A stretch of DNA of 64,000 bases. Origin: Gilliamella sp. wkB171. GTDB lineage: Bacteria > Pseudomonadota > Gammaproteobacteria > Enterobacterales > Orbaceae. Every line of letters begins with the position of its first letter. The first letter of the stretch is position 1. Where the stretch lies: contig NZ_LYST01000038.1 in assembly GCF_001693755.1 (NCBI RefSeq), positions 1 through 64,000 of the forward strand, written 5' to 3'. Positions 37,769-47,282 of the stretch are shown in pieces. The notes under the pieces were generated by a model that saw only the letters and a program-made list of their open reading frames with translations, did not search any database and was not told the DNA's origin. Made by a program: the position numbers and the translations under genes.

Positions 37769-40414
37769 TTACCCTGAATTACGCATACCAGCAGCAATTC
37801 CGGATATAGTAATCATCAATCCTTGTTCAACCGTTGTATTTTCTTCTTCACTGCGATTACGCGAACGTCTCAATAATTCAGCTTGTAATAAGTTTAACGG
37901 TTCGATATAAGTATTACGTAATGCAACCGATTCAGCAATCCAAGGCAAGTCAGCCATTAAGCTAATATCATCGGTGATAGTTAGTACGGTGTTAATGTCT
38001 TGAGTTAATAAATTTCTTAATTCTTCACCTAACGGCCATAAAATCGGATCGACAAGTCTTTGCTCGTAATATTCATGAATATTTGGCGCAGCTTTAGCAT
38101 ATACCATTTCGAGCATACCTAAACGAGCGTTAAAGAATGGCCAATTATGATACATGTCTTTAAGTAAATCTTTTTTCCCTTCTTCAATGACTTGTTTAAG
38201 TGCACTACCGGCACCTAACCAAGAAGGCACCATCAAACGGTTTTGTGTCCAAGCAAAAATCCACGGAATGGCTCGTAAACTTTCAATACCGCCACCTGTT
38301 CGTCGTTTTTGTGGACGAGAACCAAGTGGCAATCGTCCAAGCTCTGCTTCTGGCGTTACCGCTCTAAAATAATCGACAAATTCGGCACGTTCACGCACAT
38401 AACTTCGATAGCAACGACATGATATATCAGACATTTCATCCATAATATCACGCCATGCTTGTTTAGGCTCTGGAGGGGGTAATAAGTTAGCTTGTAAAAT
38501 GGCTGATGCGTATAGCATCAAACTGCTCAAAGCTACTTCTGGTAAACCCAGTTTAAAACGGATCATTTCACCTTGTTCTGTCACTCGAAGCCCACCTTTT
38601 AACGATCCTGGTGGTTGTGAAAGTAATGCCGCATGTGCGGGTGCGCCGCCCCGACCGATAGATCCACCTCTCCCATGAAAGAGCACTAGATTGATATTAT
38701 ATTTTTCAAATAAGTGAACCAACTCTTCTTGTGAACGATATTGTGCCCATGACGCGGCAAGTGTACCTGCATCTTTAGCAGAGTCAGAATAACCAATCAT
38801 GACCATCTGTTTACCTTGAATCTTTTCACGATACCAAGGAATATCCAGAAGTTTTTGCATGACAGATTTGGCATTATTTAAATCATCTAAGGTTTCAAAT
38901 AATGGAGCAACAGGGATATTTTTTTGGCAGTCGACCATTTTTAATAGTAGGTAAACCGCTAAAATATCTGAAGGCGCTTTGGCCATTGATATAACATAAG
39001 ATGCAATCGATTCTTGTCCAGCCTTTTTGATAACACGGCAAGTATCTAGAACTTCTTGTACCATTTCTGGTGGTTGCCAGCGGTAAGGCAATAAAGGACG
39101 ATTTGATTGTAATTCTGCTAATAAAAATGCTTGTTTTTCATCTTCAGACCACTGGGCATAACTGCCTAGGTTGAGCTCTTTAGTTAATGCATCTAGTGCT
39201 TCAGTATGGACAGAGCTATCTTGACGAATATCTAACCTGACTAATTGCAAACCAAAGCTTTTTATACGTCGTAACGTATCAAGTAGTGGACCATGTGCTA
39301 TTGTTGACATGCCATTTTCAATTAATGATTCATAGCAGGTATAAAGTGGCGTCCATAGTTGTTCATTTTTAATTAAAATATCTGTAGGGGGGATGACTTG
39401 TTCATTATTTAGTAATGAAACAATATAACTATGGGTTTTCATCAGGCGAGCTCGTAACTGTTTCATCACTGCTCGATAAGGTTCAGAGGCAGATTTATTA
39501 TTTTCATCTAACAAGTTGATAACCGCTTGGCTACATTCACTCATCGATAATTCACGAACCAGTATTTGAATGTCAGCTAAAAATAACTCAATTGCTTTTA
39601 ACCTAGCTTGTAACATGACCTTTTCCGTCACTTTAGCTGTTACATTTGGGTTGCCATCACGGTCGCCCCCCATCCATGAGGTAAACTTAATTGGAACATG
39701 ATCAACCGATAATTGTTCGTTAAATGCATCAACTAATTGATCATTAAATTCACGTAAAAACAGTGGCACCCCTTCCCATAAACTATCTTCAATGACTGAA
39801 AATCCCCATTTTGCTTCATCAAGCGGCGTAGGACGTTTTTTACGGATTTCATCGGTGTACCATGCTTGGCAGACAAGTTGTTTAAGACGGCGCATGATCC
39901 GTTCTATTTCGTAATCAGCTAAATCATTATGATCTAGTTGAGATAGACAATTATTAATAGCAGTATAGGTATTAATCATTGTTCTGCGATTAATTTCGGT
40001 TGGATGAGCTGTTAATACCAGTTCAATCGAAAGATCATTAATAGCTTGTGTTATGGTTTGATTTGAAAAATTGAGTTTTTTTAATGTACTAAATAATTCC
40101 GTCATTTTTTTGGGGCTACTCGATGCTTCACCATGAGGAGAAATACCATAATATTCGGCGGCAGTATTAACCAAATTTAAGAATTGATTAAATGCTCGAG
40201 CAACATGTAACAAGTCCTCATCATTCAAATTTTCAATCAATTTGAGTAATTCATTATGGGCTTGTTTATTACCTTGCTGTGCTGATTTTGATAATTGCCT
40301 TATTTCTTCTACTAAATCAAATGTTTTATTACCAGTGGCGCGTTTGATTGCATCACCGAGTAAAGTCCCTAGCATATTGACGTTGCTTCTCATTGAGGAA
40401 TATTCACTGTTCAT
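37769..40414 (-). CDS. ppc: Phosphoenolpyruvate carboxylase
   Basis: An 881-residue enzyme of full family length (E. coli 883). Catalytic signatures are [13 protein letters not shown] (active-site His about residue 136), the glycine-rich [15 protein letters not shown] (about 575-589), EQGEMIRFK, and the C-terminal MRNSG. It makes oxaloacetate from PEP and bicarbonate; in a cell relying on fermentation it feeds the reductive branch towards fumarate and succinate. It is transcribed alone, divergent from the nuoJ-N cluster. Confidence 0.98.
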   Translation of the reverse strand: MNSEYSSMRSNVNMLGTLLGDAIKRATGNKTFDLVEEIRQLSKSAQQGNKQAHNELLKLIENLNDEDLLHVARAFNQFLNLVNTAAEYYGISPHGEASSSPKKMTELFSTLKKLNFSNQTITQAINDLSIELVLTAHPTEINRRTMINTYTAINNCLSQLDHNDLADYEIERIMRRLKQLVCQAWYTDEIRKKRPTPLDEAKWGFSVIEDSLWEGVPLFLREFNDQLVDAFNEQLSVDHVPIKFTSWMGGDRDGNPNVTAKVTEKVMLQARLKAIELFLADIQILVRELSMSECSQAVINLLDENNKSASEPYRAVMKQLRARLMKTHSYIVSLLNNEQVIPPTDILIKNEQLWTPLYTCYESLIENGMSTIAHGPLLDTLRRIKSFGLQLVRLDIRQDSSVHTEALDALTKELNLGSYAQWSEDEKQAFLLAELQSNRPLLPYRWQPPEMVQEVLDTCRVIKKAGQESIASYVISMAKAPSDILAVYLLLKMVDCQKNIPVAPLFETLDDLNNAKSVMQKLLDIPWYREKIQGKQMVMIGYSDSAKDAGTLAASWAQYRSQEELVHLFEKYNINLVLFHGRGGSIGRGGAPAHAALLSQPPGSLKGGLRVTEQGEMIRFKLGLPEVALSSLMLYASAILQANLLPPPEPKQAWRDIMDEMSDISCRCYRSYVRERAEFVDYFRAVTPEAELGRLPLGSRPQKRRTGGGIESLRAIPWIFAWTQNRLMVPSWLGAGSALKQVIEEGKKDLLKDMYHNWPFFNARLGMLEMVYAKAAPNIHEYYEQRLVDPILWPLGEELRNLLTQDINTVLTITDDISLMADLPWIAESVALRNTYIEPLNLLQAELLRRSRNRSEEENTTVEQGLMITISGIAAGMRNSG

Positions 40415-40762
40415 TCTGTTCTCATTTTCTTTATTATGGCTAACTAAACTTTAAACTGTAAAACGGTTATTACAGTTTAGAGGCTAAGATATAAGTCATT
40501 GCTAATTTGTTTAAGATATATACTTTATAACAATACCATATTGAATTTAAATAATAAAATTTTATATTCTTTATTATTTTAATTGTTTTAATTATATTCT
40601 CATCATTATCTAAAAAGATAAAAAAATTAATTAAGAGTATTTTTTAGTCAGATTATGTTTTTAAATGCTTGTTTTCTGTTAACAGATTGTCTGTAAACTG
40701 TATCTTAATAGGATTTGGGTATATACTAACGCAATGATTAATGTATATTGGATTGTTATTTG
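40415..40762. other. Intergenic region upstream of nuoJ
   Basis: About 348 bases of very AT-rich DNA between divergent ppc and nuoJ. By eye I see no remnant of nuoI or other nuo genes. ACAGATTGTCTGT (5-base arms) occurs near 40682-40694, and TATACT near 40723 could be a -10 box. No convincing ribosome site precedes nuoJ. Confidence 0.45.
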
Positions 40763-41254
40763 ATGCTTATTGTTTTCTATATTGCGTCGATTATTACTGT
40801 TATTGCCAGTATAAAAGTGATTAGTTGCTTACGTGTTGATAAAGCCGTTTTATACCTTATTATTGCGCTTTTTGCTTCAGCTTTAATATTTATTTTACTC
40901 GATACGTATTTTTCTGCTGTTTTATACATTATTTTATTTATTGGTGGCACAGTGATGTTATTTTTATCTGTTGCAACTATTCTACGAATTCGTGTCGACA
41001 ATGTTGAGAATAAAAAACGAGGTATCAGTCCTAAAATTTGGCTAGGTCCATTAGTTTTAGCTTTTATTTTATTAGTTGTACTGATTTACGGTGTAGTGAG
41101 TACTGACTACTCACAAATTAAAGAGGCTCATGAATTGATGCATGAAATGTCAGTATATGCTTACATTTTGATGTCGGAATTGGCTGGTTTTTTGTTGTTA
41201 GGTGCAGTTGTTATTGCCTATCATTTTATGCATCGACTATTGTCGGAGAAATAA
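40763..41254 (+). CDS. nuoJ: NuoJ-like complex I membrane subunit, altered
   Basis: A 163-residue protein with five membrane segments, aligning with E. coli NuoJ without gaps from the first residue (MLIVFYIASI versus MEFAFYICGL) through TM3. The start at 40763 is chosen for that; a TTG 15 bases earlier adds five unmatched residues. Positions equivalent to E. coli Glu55 and Tyr59, in the TM3 region that moves during the catalytic cycle, are Tyr and Phe here. The C-terminal tail is shorter than in E. coli. It heads a nuoJKLMN unit without nuoA-I. Homology is secure; a role in proton pumping is doubtful. Confidence 0.88.
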   Translation: MLIVFYIASIITVIASIKVISCLRVDKAVLYLIIALFASALIFILLDTYFSAVLYIILFIGGTVMLFLSVATILRIRVDNVENKKRGISPKIWLGPLVLAFILLVVLIYGVVSTDYSQIKEAHELMHEMSVYAYILMSELAGFLLLGAVVIAYHFMHRLLSEK

Positions 41255-41255
41255 T

Positions 41256-41558
41256 ATGATTCCTTTAATGCATTGTCTTATTCTCGCTTCTGTATTATTT
41301 GTAATTGGCTTATTAGGCGTAATGATTCGACGTAATTTTTATTTTTTACTGCTAAGCCTTATGATTATGAATAATGGCGCTATCGTCGCAGTGGTTGCTG
41401 CAAGTAGTTATTGGCAACAGGCAGAAGGTCAAGTACTGGCTATTTTAGCTGTCATTACTGTATTAGCTCAAGCTTGTGTTGGGCTTGCGTTACTGATGAA
41501 ATTAATTTATCGCCGTAAAATAATTAATATTGACTCATTGAGTGAAATGAAAGGATGA
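41256..41558 (+). CDS. nuoK: NuoK-like complex I membrane subunit lacking both key glutamates
   Basis: Exactly 100 residues, like E. coli NuoK, aligning gap-free from MIPL to INIDSLSEMKG. The two intramembrane glutamates of the E-channel, Glu36 and Glu72 in E. coli, are Met36 (LLSLMIMNN) and Gln72 (TVLAQACVG). Both are near universal in complex I and needed for full proton pumping. The protein keeps three membrane segments and the cytoplasmic RR motif (Arg25-Arg26). It starts 1 base after nuoJ, and its last 4 bases overlap nuoL. This is not a normal NuoK. Confidence 0.92.
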   Translation: MIPLMHCLILASVLFVIGLLGVMIRRNFYFLLLSLMIMNNGAIVAVVAASSYWQQAEGQVLAILAVITVLAQACVGLALLMKLIYRRKIINIDSLSEMKG

Positions 41559-43402
41559 ACTTACTTTATTTAACTATTATTGTTCCCCTAGTCTCTTTTT
41601 TATTGTTGGTCTGTCTAGGGAGACATATTCGATCAATTAATGTCATCATTATTGGCTTTAGCACCATGCTAATTGTTGCTCTTATTACGCTATTTTCATG
41701 TATTGATTTTAGTAAAAATACTGTACCTGATATGACGTTAGTCTATAGCCGACCACTTTGGAATTGGTTTTCAGTCGGCGATTTTGTTGTTCCTTTATCT
41801 TTAACATTAGATGGTTTATCCCTTACTTTTTTGGTGCTAATTGCTTTTTTTGGTCTATTAATTTATTTTTTCGCCGCCTGTTATTTAACTTCCAAAAAAG
41901 ATATCTATAATTTTTATGCGTATAGCAATTTATTAATTGCTAGTATGTTAACTATTGTACTTGTTGATAATCTCTTGGTTATGTTAATTGGTTGGGAGGG
42001 TGTGAGTTTAAGTACATACTTACTTATTGGTATCTATTATAAACAGCTGCGTAATGGCTATGCTGCTGTTAAAGCATTTGTCATTATGCATTTAACCGAT
42101 ATTTTTCTTATTATTGGTATATTTTTACTGTATCAAACTTTAGATACGTTAAATATACGTGATATTTTGACACAGGCTCACGATAATTTAGCTGTCGATT
42201 CAGATGTTATTTTTTGGATAACATTAATGTTATTTTTAGGGGCAATAAGTAAGTCAGCACTATTTCCTATGCACTCATGGTTTGTTGAAACAACATTAGC
42301 ACCTATGCCGGCGGTGGCTTTGCTGCAATCATCTACCGTTATTTTAGCAGGGGTATATTTGGTTCTACGTTTAAGTAATTTGTTTATGATGTCGAGTGAT
42401 ACATTAGCCATTATGACAATTATTTCTTCGTTAACCGTATTATTTGCTAGTTCAATTGCTTTAGTTCAAAGTGACATTAAACGTATAATCACTTTTACTA
42501 ACCTTGCTCAGCTTAGTTACTTATTTTATGCGTTTTCCACACAAAGTTGGAATTTGTCACTCAATTGTTTAATTAATTATGCGGTAACCAGCTCTTTACT
42601 CATTTTTGCCTCTGCGATTTTAATTAAAAAATGCCATGGTGAGCGAGATATCAATAAACTTGGTGGATTAGTCAAATCATTCCCAATGTTGTATGCCATA
42701 TTTTTGCTTATTATGTTGTCTTTAAGTGCTATGCCTTGGATCTCTGCCTCTTTTTATATCAAAGGTGATATTATTTGGGGGCTAATGGCTAAAGATCATC
42801 TAATGGCTGGTACTATTGGTTTATTAGGTATTTTGTTATCAAGTTTAAGTATTTGGCGACTAATTTTTACCGCATTTTATCATAAACCAAAGATTTTTGA
42901 GTTTAATAAAACAATGTGGATAAGTTATTGCCCAGCCTTTATCCTATTGATTTTTACAACAGCAATTTTTATCTATTTCCCGCTTCCTGTTCAGGGGCTT
43001 ATTCCTATTGCTGAACTTGATACTAATGGTCAGTTATCATTTCAATTGTTACTTGCTGCTGTAACATTATTGAGTTTTCTTATTGCCTATATTTTGTACG
43101 CGCATCCGAATAGTGAAGTGCAAGAAATACTCAATACACCAATGATTAAATTCTTTGCACGATTATGTAATGGCGATTGGCGCTTTGATTATGTTGTCAG
43201 TTACCTATTTGTTAAACCTTATCTATTTTTAGCTAACCTGCTTAAACAAGATCCTTTAGCGTTATGGGATAATTGGATAATGTTAGGGATAAAGAAAATT
43301 AACTCATATATTGTCAGCTTAGAAAATGGGCATATAAGGTGGTATATGGTTTCAATTGTCATGGGAAGCATTATTATATTAATGTTACTCGTTTTTATTT
43401 AA
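41555..43402 (+). CDS. nuoL: NuoL-like antiporter-type subunit with altered channel residues
   Basis: A 615-residue protein (E. coli 613) aligning with a constant +4 offset from about residue 140 to 405. Retained: Glu148 (GWEG; E. coli 144), Lys233 (SKSA; 229) and Lys403 (YIKG; 399). Replaced: His254 by Gln258, His334 by Cys338, His338 by Tyr342, Lys342 by Ser346, Asp400 by Gly404. The usual GPTPVSALIHAATM is APMPAVALLQSSTV. The C-terminal lateral helix region is present and ends LENGHIRWYMVS as in E. coli. Fold and membrane insertion look intact; the proton path does not. Confidence 0.92.
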   Translation: MNLLYLTIIVPLVSFLLLVCLGRHIRSINVIIIGFSTMLIVALITLFSCIDFSKNTVPDMTLVYSRPLWNWFSVGDFVVPLSLTLDGLSLTFLVLIAFFGLLIYFFAACYLTSKKDIYNFYAYSNLLIASMLTIVLVDNLLVMLIGWEGVSLSTYLLIGIYYKQLRNGYAAVKAFVIMHLTDIFLIIGIFLLYQTLDTLNIRDILTQAHDNLAVDSDVIFWITLMLFLGAISKSALFPMHSWFVETTLAPMPAVALLQSSTVILAGVYLVLRLSNLFMMSSDTLAIMTIISSLTVLFASSIALVQSDIKRIITFTNLAQLSYLFYAFSTQSWNLSLNCLINYAVTSSLLIFASAILIKKCHGERDINKLGGLVKSFPMLYAIFLLIMLSLSAMPWISASFYIKGDIIWGLMAKDHLMAGTIGLLGILLSSLSIWRLIFTAFYHKPKIFEFNKTMWISYCPAFILLIFTTAIFIYFPLPVQGLIPIAELDTNGQLSFQLLLAAVTLLSFLIAYILYAHPNSEVQEILNTPMIKFFARLCNGDWRFDYVVSYLFVKPYLFLANLLKQDPLALWDNWIMLGIKKINSYIVSLENGHIRWYMVSIVMGSIIILMLLVFI

Positions 43403-43419
43403 TAAAGGTGTAATCTTTC

Positions 43420-44964
43420 ATGTTGTTATCGCTTGTATTCTTACCTGTAATAGGCGGATTTATTAGTTGGTTATGCCATGTTTTTTTATTGCGAATTGTC
43501 AGAACTTCTTATCTACCATCACATTGGTATAAGTTACCAATGGTTATTGCATTTATAACAATTTTAATTACGTTAATGCTTGCTTTAATCTTATGGCTAG
43601 ATGGGTTAACGGTATTACAACAAGGTAATAACTGGCTTGAAGAAGTGAATATTGAATGGATTCCTTTGCTAAATATTCATTTTCATCTGGTATTAGATGG
43701 CTTATCGTTAGTGATAATCGCTTCCACACTATTTATTGTGTTACTGACAATTGTTTATTCAAGTAAAGAAAGTTTGAATAATTTTGGTTTGTTTTATTTA
43801 TGCATTTTATTTATGACATCAGCTATTATGATGTTATTTGTTATCACCGATCTGTTTTTGATGTTCTTTTTTTGGGAAGCGGTAGCAATTCCTATTTATT
43901 TTATCATTTCTTTATGGGGGCGTCGCGACTCAAGTTCCCAATTGCGCTTTAATGGTGCGAGCAAATTTTTGATTTATACTCAAATTAGTAGCTTGTTAAT
44001 GTTAATATCCATTGTGTCATTAGCGCTAATTAATTGGAATTTAACGGGGCACTGGACATTTGATTATCAAGTTTTAACCAAAACCCCCATTTCTAGCTAT
44101 ACTGAATTTTTACTAATGCTCGGTTTTTTAGCTGCTTTTATTGTACGCATTCCTTTTGTGCCATTTCATCGCTGGTTTATTGATGCGCATATTGAATCAT
44201 CAACCTCGGGATCAATGATGATTAGTGGTTTACTTCTAACAACAGCTACCTTTGGGCTATTTAGAATTGTGATTCCTTTGTTTCCAAATGCCTCAGTTAT
44301 GATTATGCCATTAATCTTAATATTAGCATTATTTACTTTGGTTTATGCAGCACTATTAGCGTTCAATCAAACTGATATCAAAAAGTTAATTGCTTATGTA
44401 CATATTGCTTTAATGGGCTATATGACAGCAATCATTTACAGTGGTTCAGTGATTGCTTATCAAGGTATTGTGATACAAATGATTGCCATTAATTTAGTTA
44501 TCGTTGGCATGTTTATTATTAGTGGTCTGTTAGTTGAATGTTACTCAACGCGTAATATTAATCAATTTACAGGTCTTAAACAGAAAGTTCGTTATCTTTC
44601 GACATTTACCTTATTTTTTATTTTGGCTATTTTAGGTATTCCAGGTACTGCTAATTTTGTTGGCAACTATATGATGTTGCTTGGTAGTTATACATCATTC
44701 TCTTATTACACTATTTTGTTAGTGATTGGTTTACTATTATTGTCAATTTCATTGATTATTCGCATGCAACCAATTTTTTATGGTGTTGTCGAAAAAAATC
44801 ATTCAGCTAAATCTCACCTTAGTAGAAAAGATATTTCATTATTAACGAGTATATTAATGGTACTAGTTTTTATTGGCTTATATCCACAAATAGTGTTGGA
44901 TATGTCATATTCTATCGTCAACCAAACCCAACAATACATTACAGCAGAGCGCGCGGGAGAGTAA
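43420..44964 (+). CDS. nuoM: NuoM-like antiporter-type subunit with altered channel residues
   Basis: A 514-residue protein aligning with E. coli NuoM at a constant +9 offset from about residue 150 to 420. The first glutamate is retained (Glu153 in FFWEA; E. coli 144). Replaced: Lys234 by Arg243, Lys265 by Thr274, His322 by Leu331, His348 by Ile357, and the terminal Glu407 by Asn416 (NFVGNYMM). At least Lys234 and Glu407 are strongly conserved functional residues in active enzymes. The frame is open and about 14 membrane segments are present. It lies 17 bases after nuoL and 6 before nuoN. Confidence 0.92.
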   Translation: MLLSLVFLPVIGGFISWLCHVFLLRIVRTSYLPSHWYKLPMVIAFITILITLMLALILWLDGLTVLQQGNNWLEEVNIEWIPLLNIHFHLVLDGLSLVIIASTLFIVLLTIVYSSKESLNNFGLFYLCILFMTSAIMMLFVITDLFLMFFFWEAVAIPIYFIISLWGRRDSSSQLRFNGASKFLIYTQISSLLMLISIVSLALINWNLTGHWTFDYQVLTKTPISSYTEFLLMLGFLAAFIVRIPFVPFHRWFIDAHIESSTSGSMMISGLLLTTATFGLFRIVIPLFPNASVMIMPLILILALFTLVYAALLAFNQTDIKKLIAYVHIALMGYMTAIIYSGSVIAYQGIVIQMIAINLVIVGMFIISGLLVECYSTRNINQFTGLKQKVRYLSTFTLFFILAILGIPGTANFVGNYMMLLGSYTSFSYYTILLVIGLLLLSISLIIRMQPIFYGVVEKNHSAKSHLSRKDISLLTSILMVLVFIGLYPQIVLDMSYSIVNQTQQYITAERAGE

Positions 44965-44970
44965 TAACTT

Positions 44971-46698
44971 ATGATAGCCTTATCGCCGATATTTGTATTA
45001 AGCTTCACTATCATTGTTTTGCTTATTGCCCTATTTTTTCTGAAAATGAATACAAAAGGGTGCGCTTTTTTAACTGTTTTTGGTTTAGTTTGTGCATTGT
45101 TATGTTCTTCGATGATTGGTTACAAAATATCGTTCAATACCCAGATGATAACAGATATAAGCAGCGATAATATGCAAATATCTTTAAATTCGGATGTAAC
45201 AACCAAAGAAGACTCTGTACCAAATAGTGAGGAAACGATTGCTGTTGATGCTGTGCCCACTGAACCCGAAACAAAGGCTGATAATAACGCTCAACAAAAT
45301 AATCAAACTGATGTTAATTCCAACATAACCTCAGATACCAATAATGAAAATATTGAAGATAAATCAAACACAGATCCATCAGTTGAAGAATGGAAAGCGC
45401 ATCAAATTACTGCCTTGTTTACTTGTGATGGTTATGGATTGCTTTATACCAGTTTAATTTTAATCATTGCAATTACGGTATCTTGCTTAGCCTATCGTTG
45501 GTTTGTTCATGAAAGAGTTGCTCATGGTTTGTTTTATGTTATTTTACTTTTTATGACATTAGGCGGCGTTACACTAGTCTATGCTAGCCATTTGATTTCT
45601 TTTTTTGTTGGCATTGAATTACTTTCAATTCCATTTGTTGGGTTAATTGGCTATCAATATATTCAAACTCATTCATTAGAAGCTGCCGTTAAATATATGA
45701 TTTTATCCGCTGTTGCTAGTGTGTTTTTATTGATGGGAATTGCCTTTTATTATGCAACAACTGGCGAGCTAACTTTTAGCGGGTTAAGTTACCAACTTTC
45801 AACCATGTCTTATCCAAGTAATTTATTACTAATGGGTGTTTGTTTAATGTTAGTTGGGATTGGTTTTAAACTTTCATTAGTGCCTTTTCAGTTATGGTTG
45901 CCCGATGTTTATCAAGGTGCACCGACAGTTGTTGCTCTATTATTATCAACAGTAGGAAAGGTTGCACTATTTTGTGCCATTGCAAGGTTGTTTTTATTGG
46001 CGCCGATTGTTAATAATGAAACCATTCGAATGATACTTGTTATCATGGCACTATTATCAATACTATGGGGAAATTTAATTGCTTTAATGCAAAGTAGTCT
46101 AAAACGACTATTAGCGTATTCCTCCATTGCACATTTTGGTTATTTACTCATTGCATTAATTGCTGTGCAATATCAAGTATTAGCTTTAGAAACAATTGGC
46201 GTATACTTAATTAGTTATATTTTAGCCAATATCTGCATACTCGGAGTGATTAGTTTAGAATCGCATTCTGATGAATTGCAAGATCATGAAAACGAAGTAG
46301 ATTTATCGGGGTTGTTTTGGCGTAGACCTATCTTAGCATTAACGATGGCCGTTGGTTTATTATCGTTAGCTGGAGTACCGCTTACTGCTGGGTTTGTTGG
46401 TCGATTTCTATTAGTACTATTGGGGGTAACCGCTGAATTATGGTGGTTAATTGCTGCAGTGGTAATTGGTAGTGCTCTTGGTTTATATTTTTATGCACGT
46501 TTAATTATTAATCTTTATATAAGGCCTTCTTGTCGAGACGATCAGATATTAAATAGTGCTATTATCAAACTAAAATGGCAGGATATGAAAATAAGCGAGC
46601 TCATTATTGCGTTGTCAGCCTTATTAATTCTTATTTGTGGTATTTATCCTAAATGGTTATTTAATCTAGTGAGTATGGCACAATATCTAACGACTTAA
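44971..46698 (+). CDS. nuoN: NuoN-like antiporter-type subunit with an acidic insertion
   Basis: A 575-residue protein, 90 longer than E. coli NuoN (485). The excess is mainly a low-complexity Asp/Glu/Asn/Thr-rich segment (about residues 58-145) between TM2 and TM3, predicted periplasmic. After it the alignment runs at a constant +83. Retained: Glu216 (GIELLS; E. coli 133), Lys300 (217), Lys330 (247), His388 (305). Changed: His224 to Gln307 and Lys395 to Arg. It is the best preserved subunit of the cluster. A terminator follows directly. Confidence 0.92.
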   Translation: MIALSPIFVLSFTIIVLLIALFFLKMNTKGCAFLTVFGLVCALLCSSMIGYKISFNTQMITDISSDNMQISLNSDVTTKEDSVPNSEETIAVDAVPTEPETKADNNAQQNNQTDVNSNITSDTNNENIEDKSNTDPSVEEWKAHQITALFTCDGYGLLYTSLILIIAITVSCLAYRWFVHERVAHGLFYVILLFMTLGGVTLVYASHLISFFVGIELLSIPFVGLIGYQYIQTHSLEAAVKYMILSAVASVFLLMGIAFYYATTGELTFSGLSYQLSTMSYPSNLLLMGVCLMLVGIGFKLSLVPFQLWLPDVYQGAPTVVALLLSTVGKVALFCAIARLFLLAPIVNNETIRMILVIMALLSILWGNLIALMQSSLKRLLAYSSIAHFGYLLIALIAVQYQVLALETIGVYLISYILANICILGVISLESHSDELQDHENEVDLSGLFWRRPILALTMAVGLLSLAGVPLTAGFVGRFLLVLLGVTAELWWLIAAVVIGSALGLYFYARLIINLYIRPSCRDDQILNSAIIKLKWQDMKISELIIALSALLILICGIYPKWLFNLVSMAQYLTT

Positions 46699-46699
46699 T

Positions 46700-46717
46700 A
46701 AGCGCTTTTGCGCTTTT
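46700..46717 (+). terminator. Terminator after nuoN
   Basis: AAGCGC (46700-46705) pairs with GCGCTT (46710-46715), loop TTTT, then TT. It is directly past the nuoN stop and marks the end of the nuoJ-N transcript. Confidence 0.65.
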
Positions 46718-46889
46718 AAAAAGTTTTTACAGGTAGGTTGAAATTGATTTGAACAATTTACTTGGGTCTTGTTTACATTAAGAAATATCTGTTACCTTAA
46801 ACATTTTGACAAGAAATAGTTAATAATAGATTTAGTTATTGTGTTATAATTCCGACCTTTAATATTTTATTTGAATCAAGAGGACCTAT

Positions 46890-47222
46890 ATGGACTTTTT
46901 AATTTCTAATGCTTATGCAAATGAAGGGGCTGCGGCTGAAAGCAATCCTTATTTTTTACCTATCATGTTGGTTGTGTTTGGTCTGTTTTTCTATTTTATG
47001 ATTATGCGCCCACAACAAAAACGTGCTAAAGCCCATCGTGAACTTATGGCTTCGATTTCAAAAGGTGACGAAGTGTTAACCAACGGTGGACTTATTGGTC
47101 GTGTATCTAAAGTTAACGACAATGGTTATATTGCGTTAGAGTTAAATGATACAACAGAGGTTGTTATCAAACGTGACTTTATCACATCTGTTTTACCAAA
47201 AGGGACAATGAAGTCACTATAA
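46890..47222 (+). CDS. yajC: YajC, SecDF-associated preprotein translocase subunit
   Basis: A 110-residue protein with one membrane segment (about residues 23-42) followed by MIMRPQQKRAKAHRELM and a small cytoplasmic domain (GDEVLTNGGLIGRVSKV), full length for YajC. It binds SecDF and the Sec holotranslocon. It starts behind AGAGGACC and leads yajC-secD-secF. A TATAAT lies at 46845-46850. tgt and queA, which precede yajC in E. coli, are not here. Confidence 0.97.
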   Translation: MDFLISNAYANEGAAAESNPYFLPIMLVVFGLFFYFMIMRPQQKRAKAHRELMASISKGDEVLTNGGLIGRVSKVNDNGYIALELNDTTEVVIKRDFITSVLPKGTMKSL

Positions 47223-47243
47223 TAGCAAGTAAGCTATTATAGT
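47216..47243 (+). other. Perfect hairpin over the yajC stop codon
   Basis: ACTATAATAGC (47216-47226) and GCTATTATAGT (47233-47243) form a perfect 11-bp stem with loop AAGTAA. The yajC stop codon (47220-47222) is inside the upstream arm, and the secD start is 40 bases further on. No T run follows, so it is not a simple terminator. Ribosomes ending yajC would melt it. Confidence 0.7.
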
Positions 47244-47282
47244 TCATTGTGTTAATTAGCTAATTCCACAAGAGAATATGTC

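Noticed and set aside
40763-46698. Considered Hyf/Hyc hydrogenase or Mrp antiporter instead of Nuo
   Set aside because: NuoJ, K, L, M and N each align end to end with E. coli Nuo subunits, including NuoK length and C-terminus; no hydrogenase subunits or Mrp E/F/G genes are present.
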